Origin: Afipia sp. OHSU_II-C1
Lineage (GTDB): Bacteria; Pseudomonadota; Alphaproteobacteria; Rhizobiales; Xanthobacteraceae
Assembly: GCF_000497575.1 (NCBI RefSeq)
Contig: NZ_APJI01000004.1
Location: forward strand, 1 to 64,000
Length of the DNA stretch: 64,000 bases
Reading direction: 5' to 3'
Positions 38,083 through 48,882 of the stretch are shown piece by piece. The position numbers and the translations under genes were made by a program. How positions within the stretch are numbered: the first letter of the stretch is position 1; every line of letters begins with the position of its first letter. Under the pieces are notes generated by a model. The model saw nothing but the letters and a program-made list of their open reading frames with translations, was not told the origin of the DNA and made no database searches.

Positions 38083-39123
38083 ATGACCGAATTCTTCGCA
38101 AGCGAGTTATGGACAGGCTATCTGTGGCCGATCATCATCATGGTCGCGCAGAGCCTGCTGCTGCTCGTGCTATTGCTGGTTGCCATCGCTTACATTCTGC
38201 TGGCCGACCGCAAGATCTGGGCGGCGGTGCAGATCCGCCGCGGCCCCAACGTGGTGGGTCCATGGGGTCTGCTGCAATCCTTCGCGGACCTTCTGAAGTT
38301 CGTGCTGAAGGAGCCGACCATTCCGGACGGCGCGAACAAGGCCGTGTTCCTTCTTGCGCCGCTGGTGACCTGCGTGCTGGCGCTGGCTGCGTGGGCGGTG
38401 ATCCCCGTCAATCTCAACTGGGTGATCGCCGACATCAATGTCGGCATTCTCTACATCTTCGCGATCTCGTCGCTGTCGATCTACGGCATCATCATGGCCG
38501 GCTGGGCGTCGAACTCGAAGTATCCGTTTCTTGCCGCGCTTCGCTCCGCAGCCCAGATGGTGTCCTACGAAGTCTCCATCGGCTTCGTCATCATCACCGT
38601 GCTGCTGTGCGTCGGTTCGCTGAACCTGACGGCGGTGGTCGCGGCGCAGGACACCAAGCTCGGCATTCTCGGCTGGTACTGGCTGCCGCTGTTCCCGATG
38701 TTCGTGATTTTCTACGTCTCGGCGCTGGCGGAAACCAATCGTCCGCCGTTCGATCTGGTGGAAGCGGAATCCGAACTGGTCGCGGGCTTCATGACCGAAT
38801 ACGGCTCGACGCCTTATCTGCTGTTCATGCTCGGCGAATACGTCGCGATCTGCACCATGTGTGCGCTGGCGACGATCCTGTTCCTCGGCGGCTGGCTGTC
38901 GCCGATCCCGTTCGCGCCGTTCACCTGGGTGCCGGGCGTGATCTGGTTCGTGCTGAAGCTGTTCTTCATGTTCTTCCTGATCGCGATGGCGAAGGCGATC
39001 GTGCCGCGCTACCGCTACGACCAGCTGATGCGGCTGGGCTGGAAGGTCTTCCTGCCGTTGTCGCTGGCGATGGTCGTCATCGTCGCCGGTGTCCTGCAAT
39101 TCGCGAACCTGGCGCCGAAGTGA
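38083..39123 (+). CDS. nuoH: NADH-quinone oxidoreductase subunit H, 346 aa
   Basis: ND1 homologue that closes the quinone chamber in the membrane. Eight hydrophobic helices and the conserved loops [24 protein letters not shown] and [21 protein letters not shown] are seen. It follows nuoG by 10 bp. Confidence 0.97.
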   Translation: MTEFFASELWTGYLWPIIIMVAQSLLLLVLLLVAIAYILLADRKIWAAVQIRRGPNVVGPWGLLQSFADLLKFVLKEPTIPDGANKAVFLLAPLVTCVLALAAWAVIPVNLNWVIADINVGILYIFAISSLSIYGIIMAGWASNSKYPFLAALRSAAQMVSYEVSIGFVIITVLLCVGSLNLTAVVAAQDTKLGILGWYWLPLFPMFVIFYVSALAETNRPPFDLVEAESELVAGFMTEYGSTPYLLFMLGEYVAICTMCALATILFLGGWLSPIPFAPFTWVPGVIWFVLKLFFMFFLIAMAKAIVPRYRYDQLMRLGWKVFLPLSLAMVVIVAGVLQFANLAPK

Positions 39124-39130
39124 GGGCATC

Positions 39131-39619
39131 ATGGGCATAGCATCCACAGCCAATTCGCTCCTGCTGAAAGAGTTCGTCTCGGCGTTCGTTCTCGCCATGC
39201 GCTACTTCTTCAAACCGAAGCCGACGCTGAACTACCCCTTCGAGAAGGGGCCGATCTCGCCGCGCTTCCGTGGTGAGCATGCGCTGCGCCGTTATCCGAA
39301 CGGCGAGGAACGCTGCATCGCCTGCAAGCTGTGCGAAGCGATCTGTCCGGCGCAGGCCATTACCATCGAAGCCGGTCCGCGCCGCAATGACGGCACGCGC
39401 CGCACGGTGCGCTATGACATTGACATGGTGAAGTGCATCTATTGCGGGCTTTGCCAGGAGGCATGTCCGGTCGATGCCATCGTCGAGGGCCCGAATTTCG
39501 AATTCGCGACGGAAACGCGCGAGGAGCTTTATTATGACAAGGCGAGACTGCTCGCCAACGGCGACCGGTGGGAGCGCGAGATTGCGAAGAACATCGAACT
39601 CGACGCGCCGTACCGGTGA
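39131..39619 (+). CDS. nuoI: NADH-quinone oxidoreductase subunit I, 162 aa
   Basis: TYKY subunit with two 4Fe-4S clusters (N6a, N6b): [16 protein letters not shown] and [16 protein letters not shown]. The N-terminal amphipathic helix lies on the membrane. Start at 39131, 7 bp after the nuoH stop; a longer frame to the left overlaps nuoH and is not needed. Confidence 0.97.
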   Translation: MGIASTANSLLLKEFVSAFVLAMRYFFKPKPTLNYPFEKGPISPRFRGEHALRRYPNGEERCIACKLCEAICPAQAITIEAGPRRNDGTRRTVRYDIDMVKCIYCGLCQEACPVDAIVEGPNFEFATETREELYYDKARLLANGDRWEREIAKNIELDAPYR

Positions 39620-39628
39620 GGTGAGGGT

Positions 39629-40267
39629 ATGATCGGTCCCGCGCTCTTTTTCTATCTCTTTGCTGGCGTCTGCGTGGCGTCGGCGATCATGGTTGTGACT
39701 TCGCGCAACCCTGTGCACTCCGTGCTGTTCCTGATCCTTGCGTTCGTGAACGCGGCGGGACTGTTCATGCTGCTCGGCGCGGAATTCCTCGCGATGATCC
39801 TGATCGTGGTCTACGTCGGCGCGGTCGCGGTGCTGTTCCTGTTCGTCATTATGATGCTGGACGTGGACTTCGCCGAACTCCGGCAGGGCTTCATCGAGTA
39901 TCTGCCGGTCGGCCTGCTGATCGGCGCGGTGTTCCTCGCCGAACTGCTTCTTGTGGCGCTTGGCTGGGCGATCAACCCAACGATCTCGAAGGCGATCACG
40001 TCTCCGATCCCCGGCGGGGTCACCAACACAGAGGCGCTCGGCCTCGTGCTGTACACGAAGTATCTGCCTTACTTCCAACTGGCGGGTCTGGTGCTGCTGG
40101 TCGCCATGATCGGCGCCATCGTGCTCACGCTGCGGCACAAGCCGAGCGTGAAGCGGCAGGACATCAACGCACAGAACGCGCGCACCAAGGCTGCTGCGAT
40201 GGATGTGCGCAAGGTCGCGCCGGGGCAGGGACTTCAGGACGCGGACTCCGGGGAGTGGGTGCGATGA
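39629..40267 (+). CDS. nuoJ: NADH-quinone oxidoreductase subunit J, 212 aa
   Basis: ND6 homologue with five hydrophobic helices; the conserved helix 3 segment [26 protein letters not shown] is recognised (in part [14 protein letters not shown]). A hydrophilic C-terminal tail of about 45 residues follows. It overlaps nuoK by 4 bp (ATGA). Confidence 0.96.
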   Translation: MIGPALFFYLFAGVCVASAIMVVTSRNPVHSVLFLILAFVNAAGLFMLLGAEFLAMILIVVYVGAVAVLFLFVIMMLDVDFAELRQGFIEYLPVGLLIGAVFLAELLLVALGWAINPTISKAITSPIPGGVTNTEALGLVLYTKYLPYFQLAGLVLLVAMIGAIVLTLRHKPSVKRQDINAQNARTKAAAMDVRKVAPGQGLQDADSGEWVR

Positions 40268-40572
40268 CAATCGGTCTCGGTCACTATCTCGCGGTCGCCG
40301 CTATCCTGTTCACGATCGGCATTCTCGGCATCTTCCTGAACCGGAAGAACGTCATTGTCATCCTGATGTCGATCGAACTCATTCTGCTTGCCGTGAACAT
40401 CAACCTGGTGGCGTTCTCGTCGTTCCTCGGCGACATCGTGGGGCAGGTGTTCGCGCTTCTGGTGCTGACGGTTGCCGCGGCTGAAGCGGCGATCGGGCTT
40501 GCCGTACTGGTGGTGTTCTTCCGGAATCGCGGTTCGATCGCGGTCGAAGACATCAATCTGATGAAGGGTTAA
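40264..40572 (+). CDS. nuoK: NADH-quinone oxidoreductase subunit K, 102 aa
   Basis: ND4L homologue with three helices. The key membrane glutamates are in the motifs [11 protein letters not shown] and [11 protein letters not shown]. Start at 40264 on the nuoJ stop. It is followed by a palindromic repeat rather than directly by nuoL. Confidence 0.97.
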   Translation: MTIGLGHYLAVAAILFTIGILGIFLNRKNVIVILMSIELILLAVNINLVAFSSFLGDIVGQVFALLVLTVAAAEAAIGLAVLVVFFRNRGSIAVEDINLMKG

Positions 40573-40646
40573 CGCATGATCCCGAAAAGCATGCCCTCGG
40601 GCAACGACCCGGCGGGTGGACACCGGTTTTCGGACCAGATCATGCG
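40573..40646. repeat. Extragenic palindrome inside the nuo operon
   Basis: Starts directly after the nuoK stop with CGCATGATCCCGAAAAG and ends with its partial complement CGGACCAGATCATGCG; the middle includes GTGGACACCGGTTTTC. These words are the hallmark of a repeat found many times in rhizobial genomes. It would fold in the mRNA between nuoK and nuoL, leaving 18 bp to the nuoL start. Confidence 0.85.
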
Positions 40647-40664
40647 TCTTGAGAGAATCGCGCC

Positions 40665-42740
40665 ATGATTCAGGCTATTGTTTTCCTGCCGCTGATCGGC
40701 GCGCTCATTGCGGGCGCGGTGGCGCTGTTGGGCGCCCATGCACGCAATCCGAGCGGCGACGAGATGGATCACGCCCATGGTCATGACGGGCACGGCGCAA
40801 CTCACGCTCACGCGGCCCATGACGATCACGGACACGGCGACCACGGGCATGACGATCATGGTCCGGTCGAACCGCCGGCGGCCGGCTCACGCACCGCCGA
40901 GATCGTCACGACCGCGCTGCTGCTGATTTCCGCCGCGCTGTCATGGATGACGCTGGTCGATGTCGGGTTCCTGCATCACGACGCGCGCGCTCAGCTTTTC
41001 ACCTGGATCGGCTCGGGTGATCTCGTCGTCAACTGGGCGCTGCGCGTCGATACGCTGACCGCAGTGATGCTGGTGGTGGTCACCTCGGTGTCGTCGCTCG
41101 TGCACCTGTATTCGATCGGCTACATGAACGAGGACCCGAACCGTCCGCGGTTCATGGCCTATCTGTCGCTGTTTACCTTCATGATGCTCATGTTGGTAAC
41201 CGCCGACAACCTCGTGCAGATGTTCTTCGGCTGGGAAGGCGTGGGCCTGGCAAGCTACCTGCTGATCGGTTTCTGGTTCCAGAAGCCGTCGGCCAATGCC
41301 GCCGCCATCAAGGCGTTCGTGGTCAACCGCGTCGGCGACTTCGGCTTCCTGCTCGGTATCTTCGCGATCTTCATGATGGTCGGCTCGGTCGATTTCGACA
41401 CGATCTTCGCCGCGGCCCCCGGCCTGACAGGCAAGACCATTCACTTCTTCGCCTGGAACGTCGATGCGCTCACGCTGATCTGCCTGTTCCTGTTCATGGG
41501 CGCGATGGGCAAGTCCGCGCAGTTCCTGCTGCACACCTGGTTGCCGGACGCCATGGAAGGCCCGACGCCGGTGTCGGCGCTGATCCACGCCGCGACCATG
41601 GTCACCGCCGGCGTGTTCATGGTGGCGCGCCTGTCGCCGCTGTTCGAACTCGCTCCGAACGCGCAGGCCGCCGTGATGCTGGTCGGCGCGACCACTGCGC
41701 TGTTCGCCGCCACCATCGGCCTCGTGCAGAACGACATCAAACGCATCGTTGCTTATTCGACCTGTTCGCAGCTCGGCTACATGTTCGTGGCCATGGGAGC
41801 AGGGGCCTATTCGGTCGGCATGTTCCACCTGTTCACCCACGCCTTCTTCAAGGCGTTGCTGTTCCTGGGATCGGGCTCGGTGATCGTCGCGATGCATCAC
41901 GAGCAGGACATCCGCAACATGGGTGGCCTGAAGGACAAGATCCCGTTCACCTACATCACCATGGTGATCGGCACGCTGGCGCTGACGGGCTTCCCGCTGA
42001 CGGCCGGTTATTTCTCCAAGGACGCGATCATCGAGTCCGCCTTCGTGGCGCACAATCCGTTCGCTCTTTACGGCTTTCTCTGCACCGTGATCGCCGCGGG
42101 CCTCACCTCCTTCTATTCATGGCGCCTGATCTTCAAGACGTTCCATGGCGAGCCGCACGACCAGAAGCACTACGAGGCCGCGCACGAGAGCCCGTACACC
42201 ATGCTGATCCCGCTCGCGGTGCTGGCGGTGGGCTCGATCCTCGCGGGCTTCCCGTTCAAGGAACTGTTCGCGGGCCACGGCATTCATGAATTCTTCCGCG
42301 AGTCGCTGAAGATGAATCCGAAGATCATCGAGGAGATGCATCATATTCCGGCGACGATTGCGTTCCTGCCGACGGTGATGATGGTGGTCGGCTTCTTCGT
42401 GTCGTGGCTGTTCTATATCCGCAAGCCCTATCTGCCGGTCGAACTCGCGAACCAGCATCCGGGCCTGTACCGTTTCCTGCTCAACAAGTGGTACTTCGAC
42501 GAGCTGTATGACTTCTTATTCGTGCGGCCGGCCAAGTGGCTGGGGCGCTTCCTGTGGAAGAAGGGCGACGGCTTCATCATCGACGGGTTCGGTCCTGACG
42601 GCGTATCCGCGCGCGTGCTCGATGTCACGCGCAACGTCGTCCGGCTCCAGACCGGCTATCTCTATCACTATGCATTCGCGATGCTGATCGGCGTGGCCGG
42701 TCTCATCACGTGGTTTATCTTCGGTCTCGGGGGCCAATGA
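40665..42740 (+). CDS. nuoL: NADH-quinone oxidoreductase subunit L, 691 aa, with a His-rich loop
   Basis: ND5-type antiporter-like subunit at the far end of the membrane arm, a proton channel. Conserved elements are the helix-5 Glu in [17 protein letters not shown] (in part), the Lys in [35 protein letters not shown] (in part) and the long lateral helix near the C-terminus. Residues 34-66, between helices 1 and 2, hold 12 histidines among Asp and Gly ([10 protein letters not shown] and [14 protein letters not shown]). Typical NuoL proteins have only a short loop here. Confidence 0.96.
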   Translation: MIQAIVFLPLIGALIAGAVALLGAHARNPSGDEMDHAHGHDGHGATHAHAAHDDHGHGDHGHDDHGPVEPPAAGSRTAEIVTTALLLISAALSWMTLVDVGFLHHDARAQLFTWIGSGDLVVNWALRVDTLTAVMLVVVTSVSSLVHLYSIGYMNEDPNRPRFMAYLSLFTFMMLMLVTADNLVQMFFGWEGVGLASYLLIGFWFQKPSANAAAIKAFVVNRVGDFGFLLGIFAIFMMVGSVDFDTIFAAAPGLTGKTIHFFAWNVDALTLICLFLFMGAMGKSAQFLLHTWLPDAMEGPTPVSALIHAATMVTAGVFMVARLSPLFELAPNAQAAVMLVGATTALFAATIGLVQNDIKRIVAYSTCSQLGYMFVAMGAGAYSVGMFHLFTHAFFKALLFLGSGSVIVAMHHEQDIRNMGGLKDKIPFTYITMVIGTLALTGFPLTAGYFSKDAIIESAFVAHNPFALYGFLCTVIAAGLTSFYSWRLIFKTFHGEPHDQKHYEAAHESPYTMLIPLAVLAVGSILAGFPFKELFAGHGIHEFFRESLKMNPKIIEEMHHIPATIAFLPTVMMVVGFFVSWLFYIRKPYLPVELANQHPGLYRFLLNKWYFDELYDFLFVRPAKWLGRFLWKKGDGFIIDGFGPDGVSARVLDVTRNVVRLQTGYLYHYAFAMLIGVAGLITWFIFGLGGQ

Positions 42741-44248
42741 TGACAACCTGGCCCATTCTTTCCGTCGTCACGTTCCTGCCGATCGTCGGCGCGATCCTGA
42801 TTTACCTCAGCCGCGGTGACGACGAAGCCGCGCGCGGCAATGCGCGCTGGATCGCGCTGTGGACCACGATCATCACTTTCGCGGTGTCGCTCATTCTGGT
42901 GATGCGGTTCGATCCGTCGAATCCCGGCTTCCAGTTCGTCGAGAAGGCGCCGTGGCTCGCCAACACCATCACCTATCACATGGGCGTCGACGGCATTTCG
43001 CTGCCGTTCGTGATCCTGACCACGGCGCTGATGCCGTTCTGCATCCTGGCAAGCTGGAAGTCGGTCACGCTGCGCGTGCGCGAATACATGATGGCGTTTC
43101 TGTTCCTCGAAACGCTGATGGTCGGTACGTTCTCCGCGCTCGATCTCGTGCTGTTCTATCTGTTCTTCGAAGGCGGCCTTATCCCGATGTTCCTCATCAT
43201 CGGCGTCTGGGGCGGCCCGCGCCGGGTCTATGCCAGCTTCAAGTTCTTCCTCTACACGCTGCTCGGCTCGGTGCTGATGCTGCTCGCCATCATGGCGCTG
43301 TATCTGAACGCCGGGACCACCGACATCCCGACGCTGATGAACACCGCCGTGCCGCGCAGCCTCCAGACATGGGCGTGGCTGGCGTTCTTCGCCTCGTTCG
43401 CAGTGAAGATGCCGATGTGGCCGGTGCACACCTGGCTGCCGGACGCACACGTCGAAGCACCGACCGCGGGCTCCGTCGTGCTGGCGGCGATTCTCCTGAA
43501 GATGGGCGGCTACGGCTTCCTGCGTTTCTCGTTGCCGATGTTCCCGCTGGCGTCACATGACTTTGCGCCGCTGGTCTTCACGCTGTCTGCGATTGCGATC
43601 GTCTACACATCGCTGGTCGCGCTGATGCAGGAAGACATCAAGAAGCTGATTGCTTACTCGTCCGTCGCTCACATGGGCTTCGTCACCATGGGCATTTTCG
43701 CGGGCACCATGCAGGGCGTCGCCGGCGGCGTGTTCCAGATGGTGTCGCACGGCATCGTCTCGGGCGCGCTGTTCCTCTGTGTCGGCGTGGTCTACGACCG
43801 GCTGCACACCCGCGAGATTGCCGCCTATGGTGGCCTCGTGAACCGGATGCCGCTCTATGCCTTCGTGTTCATGGTCTTCACCATGGCGAACGTCGGTCTG
43901 CCGGGCACATCGGGATTCGTCGGCGAGTTCATGACCCTGATCGGCACGTTCAAGGTCAGCATTCCGACTGCGACGGTGGCCGCGCTGGGCGTGATCCTGT
44001 CGGCGGCCTATGCGCTGTGGCTTTATCGCAAGGTGGTGTTCGGCCTGCTCGACAAGCCGTCGCTCGCCAGCATCAAGGATCTGACGCTGCGGGAAGGGAT
44101 TATTCTCGCGCCGCTGGTCATTCTCACCATTCTCTTTGGCGTGTACCCGAAGCCGGTCCTCGATATGTCGGCGGCCTCGGTGCAGCAGCTCGTCACGAAC
44201 TACAACACCGCCATCACCGCCGTGAAAGCGGCGGCGCTGGTTCAGTAA
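42737..44248 (+). CDS. nuoM: NADH-quinone oxidoreductase subunit M, 503 aa
   Basis: ND4-type antiporter-like proton-pumping subunit with about 14 helices. The helix-5 region [18 protein letters not shown] (Glu of the channel) and [20 protein letters not shown] (Lys region) are present in part here as FFEGGLIPM and [13 protein letters not shown]. Start is the ATG at 42737 overlapping the nuoL stop (ATGA); a second ATG follows directly. Confidence 0.97.
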   Translation: MMTTWPILSVVTFLPIVGAILIYLSRGDDEAARGNARWIALWTTIITFAVSLILVMRFDPSNPGFQFVEKAPWLANTITYHMGVDGISLPFVILTTALMPFCILASWKSVTLRVREYMMAFLFLETLMVGTFSALDLVLFYLFFEGGLIPMFLIIGVWGGPRRVYASFKFFLYTLLGSVLMLLAIMALYLNAGTTDIPTLMNTAVPRSLQTWAWLAFFASFAVKMPMWPVHTWLPDAHVEAPTAGSVVLAAILLKMGGYGFLRFSLPMFPLASHDFAPLVFTLSAIAIVYTSLVALMQEDIKKLIAYSSVAHMGFVTMGIFAGTMQGVAGGVFQMVSHGIVSGALFLCVGVVYDRLHTREIAAYGGLVNRMPLYAFVFMVFTMANVGLPGTSGFVGEFMTLIGTFKVSIPTATVAALGVILSAAYALWLYRKVVFGLLDKPSLASIKDLTLREGIILAPLVILTILFGVYPKPVLDMSAASVQQLVTNYNTAITAVKAAALVQ

Positions 44249-44263
44249 CGGGACACCCGGTCG

Positions 44264-45691
44264 ATGACTTTCGCAGGATATTCGCTGCTTCCCGTACTGC
44301 CGGAACTGGTGCTGGCCGCTGGCGCCATGGCGCTCCTGATGCTCGGCGCGTTTCGCGGACCGCAGACGACGTCGCTGGTAACCGGCATCGCTGTGGTTTT
44401 GCTCGTTGTGACGGGCGGTCTCGAACTGTGGCTGCCGGCTGGCAAGCTGACCACCTTCGGCGGCAGTTTCATCGTCGACGACTATGCGCGGTTCCTGAAA
44501 ATCCTGGCGTTGATCGGCTCCGGCGTCACGCTGATCCTGTCGCGTGCGTACCTCGCCGAGCAGGCGAAGATTTTCGAGTATGCGATCCTGGTGATGCTCT
44601 CCACCACCGGCATGATGGTGCTGATCTCCGCCGGCGACCTGATCATGCTCTATCTCGGCCTCGAGCTGATGAGCCTTGCGCTTTACGTCGTGGCCGCAAG
44701 CCATCGCGACGACACCAAATCGACGGAAGCGGGCCTGAAGTATTTCGTGCTCGGCGCGCTGTCGTCCGGCATGCTGCTGTACGGCGCGTCGCTGATTTAC
44801 GGTTTCACGGGCACCGTGAGCTTCGCAGGCATCGCCGCGGAAGCGAAGAGCGGCAACATCGGCCTGGTGTTCGGACTGGTGTTCCTGCTGGCAGGTCTCT
44901 GCTTCAAGGTCTCCGCGGTGCCGTTCCACATGTGGACGCCGGACGTCTATGAAGGCGCACCGACGCCTGTCACCGCGTTCTTTGCGTCCGCGCCGAAGGT
45001 CGCCGCGCTCGCCGTGTTCACCCGCGTGGCGCTGACGGCGTTCCCCGGAATCGTGCCGCAGTGGCAGCAGATCGTGGTGTTCGTCTCCATCGCATCGATG
45101 GCGCTGGGCTCGTTCGCGGCCATCGGCCAGAAGAACATCAAGCGCCTGATGGCCTATTCGTCCATCGGCCACATGGGCTTTGCGCTGGTCGGTCTCGCTG
45201 CCGGAACGCAGCAGGGCGCGCAGGGGGTGCTGGTCTATATCGCGATCTATGTCGCCATGACGCTCGGCACCTTCGCCATCATCCTGGCCATGAAGCGCAA
45301 TGGCCGGGCGGTCGAAACCATCAGCGATTTCGCGGGCCTGTCACGGACCAACCCGATGCTGGCGTTCTTCTTTGCGATGTTACTGTTCTCGCTGGCTGGC
45401 ATTCCGCCGCTCGCCGGCTTCTTCGCGAAGTTCTATGTGTTCCTGGCTGCGATCAAGGCGGGGCTGTTTACGCTCGCGGTGATCGGCGTGGTGACCAGCG
45501 TGGTGGGCGCGTTCTACTATCTCACCATCGTCAAGGTGATGTACTTCGACGAGCCGAAGGAAGGGATGGAGCCGATGCGTATCGAGCTTCGGGTGGTGCT
45601 GGCTGTCGCCGGCATCTTCAACCTGCTGTTCTTCGTCTATCCCGCGCCGCTGGTGAATGCTGCCACGGTGGCCGCGAAGTCGCTGTTTTAA
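44264..45691 (+). CDS. nuoN: NADH-quinone oxidoreductase subunit N, 475 aa
   Basis: ND2-type antiporter-like subunit. [11 protein letters not shown] (channel Glu), [23 protein letters not shown] (in part [13 protein letters not shown]) and KVAALAVF are conserved. It is the last nuo gene and its stop shares one base with birA. Confidence 0.97.
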   Translation: MTFAGYSLLPVLPELVLAAGAMALLMLGAFRGPQTTSLVTGIAVVLLVVTGGLELWLPAGKLTTFGGSFIVDDYARFLKILALIGSGVTLILSRAYLAEQAKIFEYAILVMLSTTGMMVLISAGDLIMLYLGLELMSLALYVVAASHRDDTKSTEAGLKYFVLGALSSGMLLYGASLIYGFTGTVSFAGIAAEAKSGNIGLVFGLVFLLAGLCFKVSAVPFHMWTPDVYEGAPTPVTAFFASAPKVAALAVFTRVALTAFPGIVPQWQQIVVFVSIASMALGSFAAIGQKNIKRLMAYSSIGHMGFALVGLAAGTQQGAQGVLVYIAIYVAMTLGTFAIILAMKRNGRAVETISDFAGLSRTNPMLAFFFAMLLFSLAGIPPLAGFFAKFYVFLAAIKAGLFTLAVIGVVTSVVGAFYYLTIVKVMYFDEPKEGMEPMRIELRVVLAVAGIFNLLFFVYPAPLVNAATVAAKSLF

Positions 45692-46494
45692 TGGCGTTCG
45701 CGCTCGGTCCACGGGCCAGAGCCCAGAACTATCGCGTTGAGGCGTTCGACAGCATTGGTTCGACCAATGCCGAGGCGCTCGAGCGGGCTAGGGCAGGCGA
45801 GCGCGGGCCTCTCTGGCTGGTGACAGATCTGCAAACCGCCGGACGTGGCCGCCGCCAGCGCGAATGGGTTTCTCCGCGGGGAAACCTTGCCGCGACCATT
45901 CTTGAATCGGTTGATGTTCAGCCACCTGTCGCCGCGACGCTGGGATTTGCTGCCGGGCTCGCGCTCGAAGCTGCCTTGCAGACGATGAGCATGGAATACC
46001 GGATGCGATCAGGGGCGTCCGTCCAGTTTCTGCTGAAATGGCCGAACGATGTTCTGGCAAACGGCAAAAAGCTGTCCGGCATCCTGCTCGAAGCCGAAAC
46101 CTTTGGGCGCGATCTGTGCGTCGCCGTCGGCATGGGAACCAACGTAATCTCCGCGCCGGAAGGGACGCCGTATCCGGCAACCTCGCTGGCGGCGCTCGGC
46201 ATCACTGCGGGGGCCGGGGACCTGTTCATGGCGCTGTCCGATGCATGGGCCGAGTTTCGCGGCATCTGGGACAACGGCCGGGGCTTCGGTGAAATCCGCA
46301 GCCGTTGGCTGGATCGCGCGGCCGGGCTCGGCGAGGCGGTCTCGATCCAGTCGAGCGGAACAAGCGTCGAGGGTATCTTCGAAACCATCGACGAGACCGG
46401 ATGCCTGATCATCGCCGGCCATGACGGCAAGCGCACGCCCATCGCCGCCGGCGATGTCCATTTCGGATCCGCCAAATCGTCTGGAGCAGCCTGA
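45691..46494 (+). CDS. birA: Biotin--protein ligase, monofunctional, 267 aa
   Basis: Joins biotin to acetyl-CoA carboxylase and other carboxylases through biotinyl-AMP. The class II catalytic motif GRGRRQREW and KWPNDVL are present. There is no N-terminal helix-turn-helix, so it is not the E. coli-type repressor. Start is on the nuoN stop (TAATG). Its position after nuoN is the usual one in Rhizobiales. Confidence 0.94.
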   Translation: MAFALGPRARAQNYRVEAFDSIGSTNAEALERARAGERGPLWLVTDLQTAGRGRRQREWVSPRGNLAATILESVDVQPPVAATLGFAAGLALEAALQTMSMEYRMRSGASVQFLLKWPNDVLANGKKLSGILLEAETFGRDLCVAVGMGTNVISAPEGTPYPATSLAALGITAGAGDLFMALSDAWAEFRGIWDNGRGFGEIRSRWLDRAAGLGEAVSIQSSGTSVEGIFETIDETGCLIIAGHDGKRTPIAAGDVHFGSAKSSGAA

Positions 46495-46495
46495 T

Positions 46496-48166
46496 ATGTC
46501 GCGACCTGACGAACTCACATTCGCGCCGCTCGGCGGTATCGGCGAGATCGGCATGAACCTGTCGATCTACGGCCTCGGCAAGGGACAGCAGCGAAGCTGG
46601 CTCGCCATCGACCTCGGCGTGTCGTTCGGCAACGAGGAACACCTGCCGGGCATCGATGTGGTGATGCCGGACATTCGCTTCCTGGTGAAGGAGCGGAAGA
46701 ATCTGGTCGGGCTGGTTCTGACCCACGCCCATGAGGATCATTTCGGCGCGATTATCGATCTGTGGCCGCAACTGAAATGCCCGATCTATGCGACCCAGTT
46801 CAGCGCGGCGCTGTTCGAGGCCAAATGCGCCAGCGAGCGCAATCCGCCGAAGATTCCTGTCACCGTGATTCCGTCGGGCGGCACCGTCCAGATCGGTCCG
46901 TTCAGCGTGGAATTCATTCCGGTGGCGCATTCGATTCCGGAGTCACACGCGCTGGCGATCCGCACGTCCGCCGGAACCGTGCTGCACACCGGCGACTGGA
47001 AGATCGATCCGACGCCGATCATCGGCAAACCGACCGACGAGAAGCGGCTGCGCGAGCTTGGTGATGAGGGCGTCATGGCGCTGATCGGCGACTCGACCAA
47101 CGCGGTGCGCGAAGGCCGCTCGCCGTCGGAGCGGGAAGTCGCGAAGAACATCACCGAACTGGTGAAGGCAGCGAAGGGGCGCGTCGCGGTGACGACGTTC
47201 GCGTCCAACGTGGCACGGCTGCGCGCCGTTGCGGACGCTGCGAAGGCAGCCGACCGCGAGGTCGTCGTGGTCGGGCGCGCGATGGAGCGGGTGGTGCAGG
47301 TCGCACGCGAAACCGGCTATCTCGACGGCGTGCAGGCGTTTCGCAGCGCCGACTACTATGGAAACTTTCCGCCGGACAAGGTGCTGGCGCTGTGCACCGG
47401 CAGCCAAGGCGAGCCGCGCGCCGCGCTGGCCCGCATTGCCAACGACGATCATCCGCAGGTAACGCTGAACAAGGGCGATACCGTGATCTTTTCGTCGCGG
47501 ACCATTCCCGGCAACGAGAAGGCCGTGGGTGCGATCATCAATGGTCTGATCATGCAGGGCGTCGAGGTCATCACCGACCGGACTCACATGGTGCATGTCT
47601 CCGGCCATCCGAGGCGCGACGAACTGCGCGACATGATCTCGTGGGTGCGCCCGCAGCTGCTGATCCCGGCGCATGGCGAGGCGCTGCATTTATCCGAGCA
47701 TGCCAAGCTCGCCCGCGAGTGCGGCGTGCCGAAGGTGCTGATTTGCAAGAACGGCGATCTGGTGCGCTTGGGTCCGGGCGATCCGGCGATCATCGAGGAG
47801 CTGCCGAGCGGGCGGATCTACAAGGACGGTAACATTCTTGAAGCGGAAAAGGCCCGCGCCGTGATCGAGCGGCGGCGGCTGGCATTTGCCGGCTGCGCCT
47901 TCGTCGCCATCGCGGTCACCGACAAGGGCGATCTGGCCGACGATCCCGAGGTTGATCTCGTCGGCATTCCGGAAAAGAATAAGGCAGGCGAGGTCATCGC
48001 GGACGAGGTGTTCGACCTCGTTGTTTCCACAGTGGAGAACCTCCCGCGCGCGCGGCGCCGCGATCCCGATGCGATTTCCGAATCCGTGCGGCGCGCGGTC
48101 CGCTCCGAAATCAACGACCAGTGGGGCAAGAAGCCGCTTTGCGTCGTGCACGTGCTGATGGTTTGA
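46496..48166 (+). CDS. rnj: Ribonuclease J, 556 aa
   Basis: Metallo-beta-lactamase/beta-CASP nuclease with 5'-3' exonuclease and endonuclease activity in mRNA and rRNA maturation. The zinc motif is THAHEDHFGA (about residue 77); further motifs are GDSTNA, the CASP-domain FASNVARL, VSGHPRRDELRDM and PAHGEALHL. Start follows GGAG, 1 bp after birA. Loss of RNase J affects 16S and 23S rRNA 5' ends in related bacteria. Confidence 0.95.
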   Translation: MSRPDELTFAPLGGIGEIGMNLSIYGLGKGQQRSWLAIDLGVSFGNEEHLPGIDVVMPDIRFLVKERKNLVGLVLTHAHEDHFGAIIDLWPQLKCPIYATQFSAALFEAKCASERNPPKIPVTVIPSGGTVQIGPFSVEFIPVAHSIPESHALAIRTSAGTVLHTGDWKIDPTPIIGKPTDEKRLRELGDEGVMALIGDSTNAVREGRSPSEREVAKNITELVKAAKGRVAVTTFASNVARLRAVADAAKAADREVVVVGRAMERVVQVARETGYLDGVQAFRSADYYGNFPPDKVLALCTGSQGEPRAALARIANDDHPQVTLNKGDTVIFSSRTIPGNEKAVGAIINGLIMQGVEVITDRTHMVHVSGHPRRDELRDMISWVRPQLLIPAHGEALHLSEHAKLARECGVPKVLICKNGDLVRLGPGDPAIIEELPSGRIYKDGNILEAEKARAVIERRRLAFAGCAFVAIAVTDKGDLADDPEVDLVGIPEKNKAGEVIADEVFDLVVSTVENLPRARRRDPDAISESVRRAVRSEINDQWGKKPLCVVHVLMV

Positions 48167-48193
48167 TTTCCGTTCGATAGTCAGGAGCAAGAC

Positions 48194-48598
48194 ATGCTGG
48201 GCCGTCTCAATCACGTGGCGATTGCGGTGAAGGATGCCGAGAAAGCAGCCAAGATCTATGGCACGGCCTTCGGCGCGGAAATTTCCGGCGCGGTGCCGCT
48301 GCCCGAGCATGGCGTCATCACCGTGTTCGCGACGCTGCCCAACACCAAGATCGAATTCATCCAGCCGCTCGGCGAGGATTCGCCGATCGCGAAGTTTGTC
48401 GAGCGTAATCCCGATGGCGGCATCCACCATATCTGCTACGAGGTGCCGGAGATCATCGCCGCGCGCGACACGCTGATCGCGGAGGGGGCTCGCGTGCTGG
48501 GCGACGGCAATCCGAAGATCGGCGCGCACGGCAAGCCGGTGCTGTTCCTGCATCCGAAGGACTTCTCCGGCGCGCTCGTCGAAATCGAACAGTCTTGA
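48194..48598 (+). CDS. mce: Methylmalonyl-CoA epimerase, 134 aa
   Basis: Vicinal-oxygen-chelate (glyoxalase-like) protein that interconverts R- and S-methylmalonyl-CoA, for propionate use. Metal ligands are the first His in LNHVAIAV, HHICYEV and the late Glu in ALVEIEQ. The length fits. It follows rnj by 27 bp; this order is conserved in relatives although no mutase is in view. Confidence 0.92.
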   Translation: MLGRLNHVAIAVKDAEKAAKIYGTAFGAEISGAVPLPEHGVITVFATLPNTKIEFIQPLGEDSPIAKFVERNPDGGIHHICYEVPEIIAARDTLIAEGARVLGDGNPKIGAHGKPVLFLHPKDFSGALVEIEQS

Positions 48599-48606
48599 GA
48601 AACTAG

Positions 48607-48882
48607 ATGGTCTATTCGATCTCAACCGCGTTCGCGATCTACTTCGTGCTCTGGTGGGTGGTGCTGTTCGCAGTGCTGCCGTTCGGCGTGCGCAGCCAGA
48701 TGGAGAACGGTGAGGAGATCGCCGGCACCGATCCCGGCGCGCCCAGCGTGGCGCGGATGGGACGCAAGCTGCTGTGGACCACGGCGATCTCGGCAGTGAT
48801 TTTCGCGATCGGGATGTGGGCCTTCAGGGCCGGTTACCTGAATATCGAGCGCCTGTCGCAGCTCATGGGCATTCCGCTTTAG
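48607..48882 (+). CDS. DUF1467 membrane protein, 91 aa
   Basis: Two transmembrane helices (about residues 5-26 and 55-77). The family's conserved wording YFVLWWVVLFAVLPFGVRSQ (in part) and GTDPGAPS is present. It is a conserved alphaproteobacterial protein of unknown role. It sits 8 bp after mce and ends the long nuo transcript unit. Confidence 0.9.
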   Translation: MVYSISTAFAIYFVLWWVVLFAVLPFGVRSQMENGEEIAGTDPGAPSVARMGRKLLWTTAISAVIFAIGMWAFRAGYLNIERLSQLMGIPL

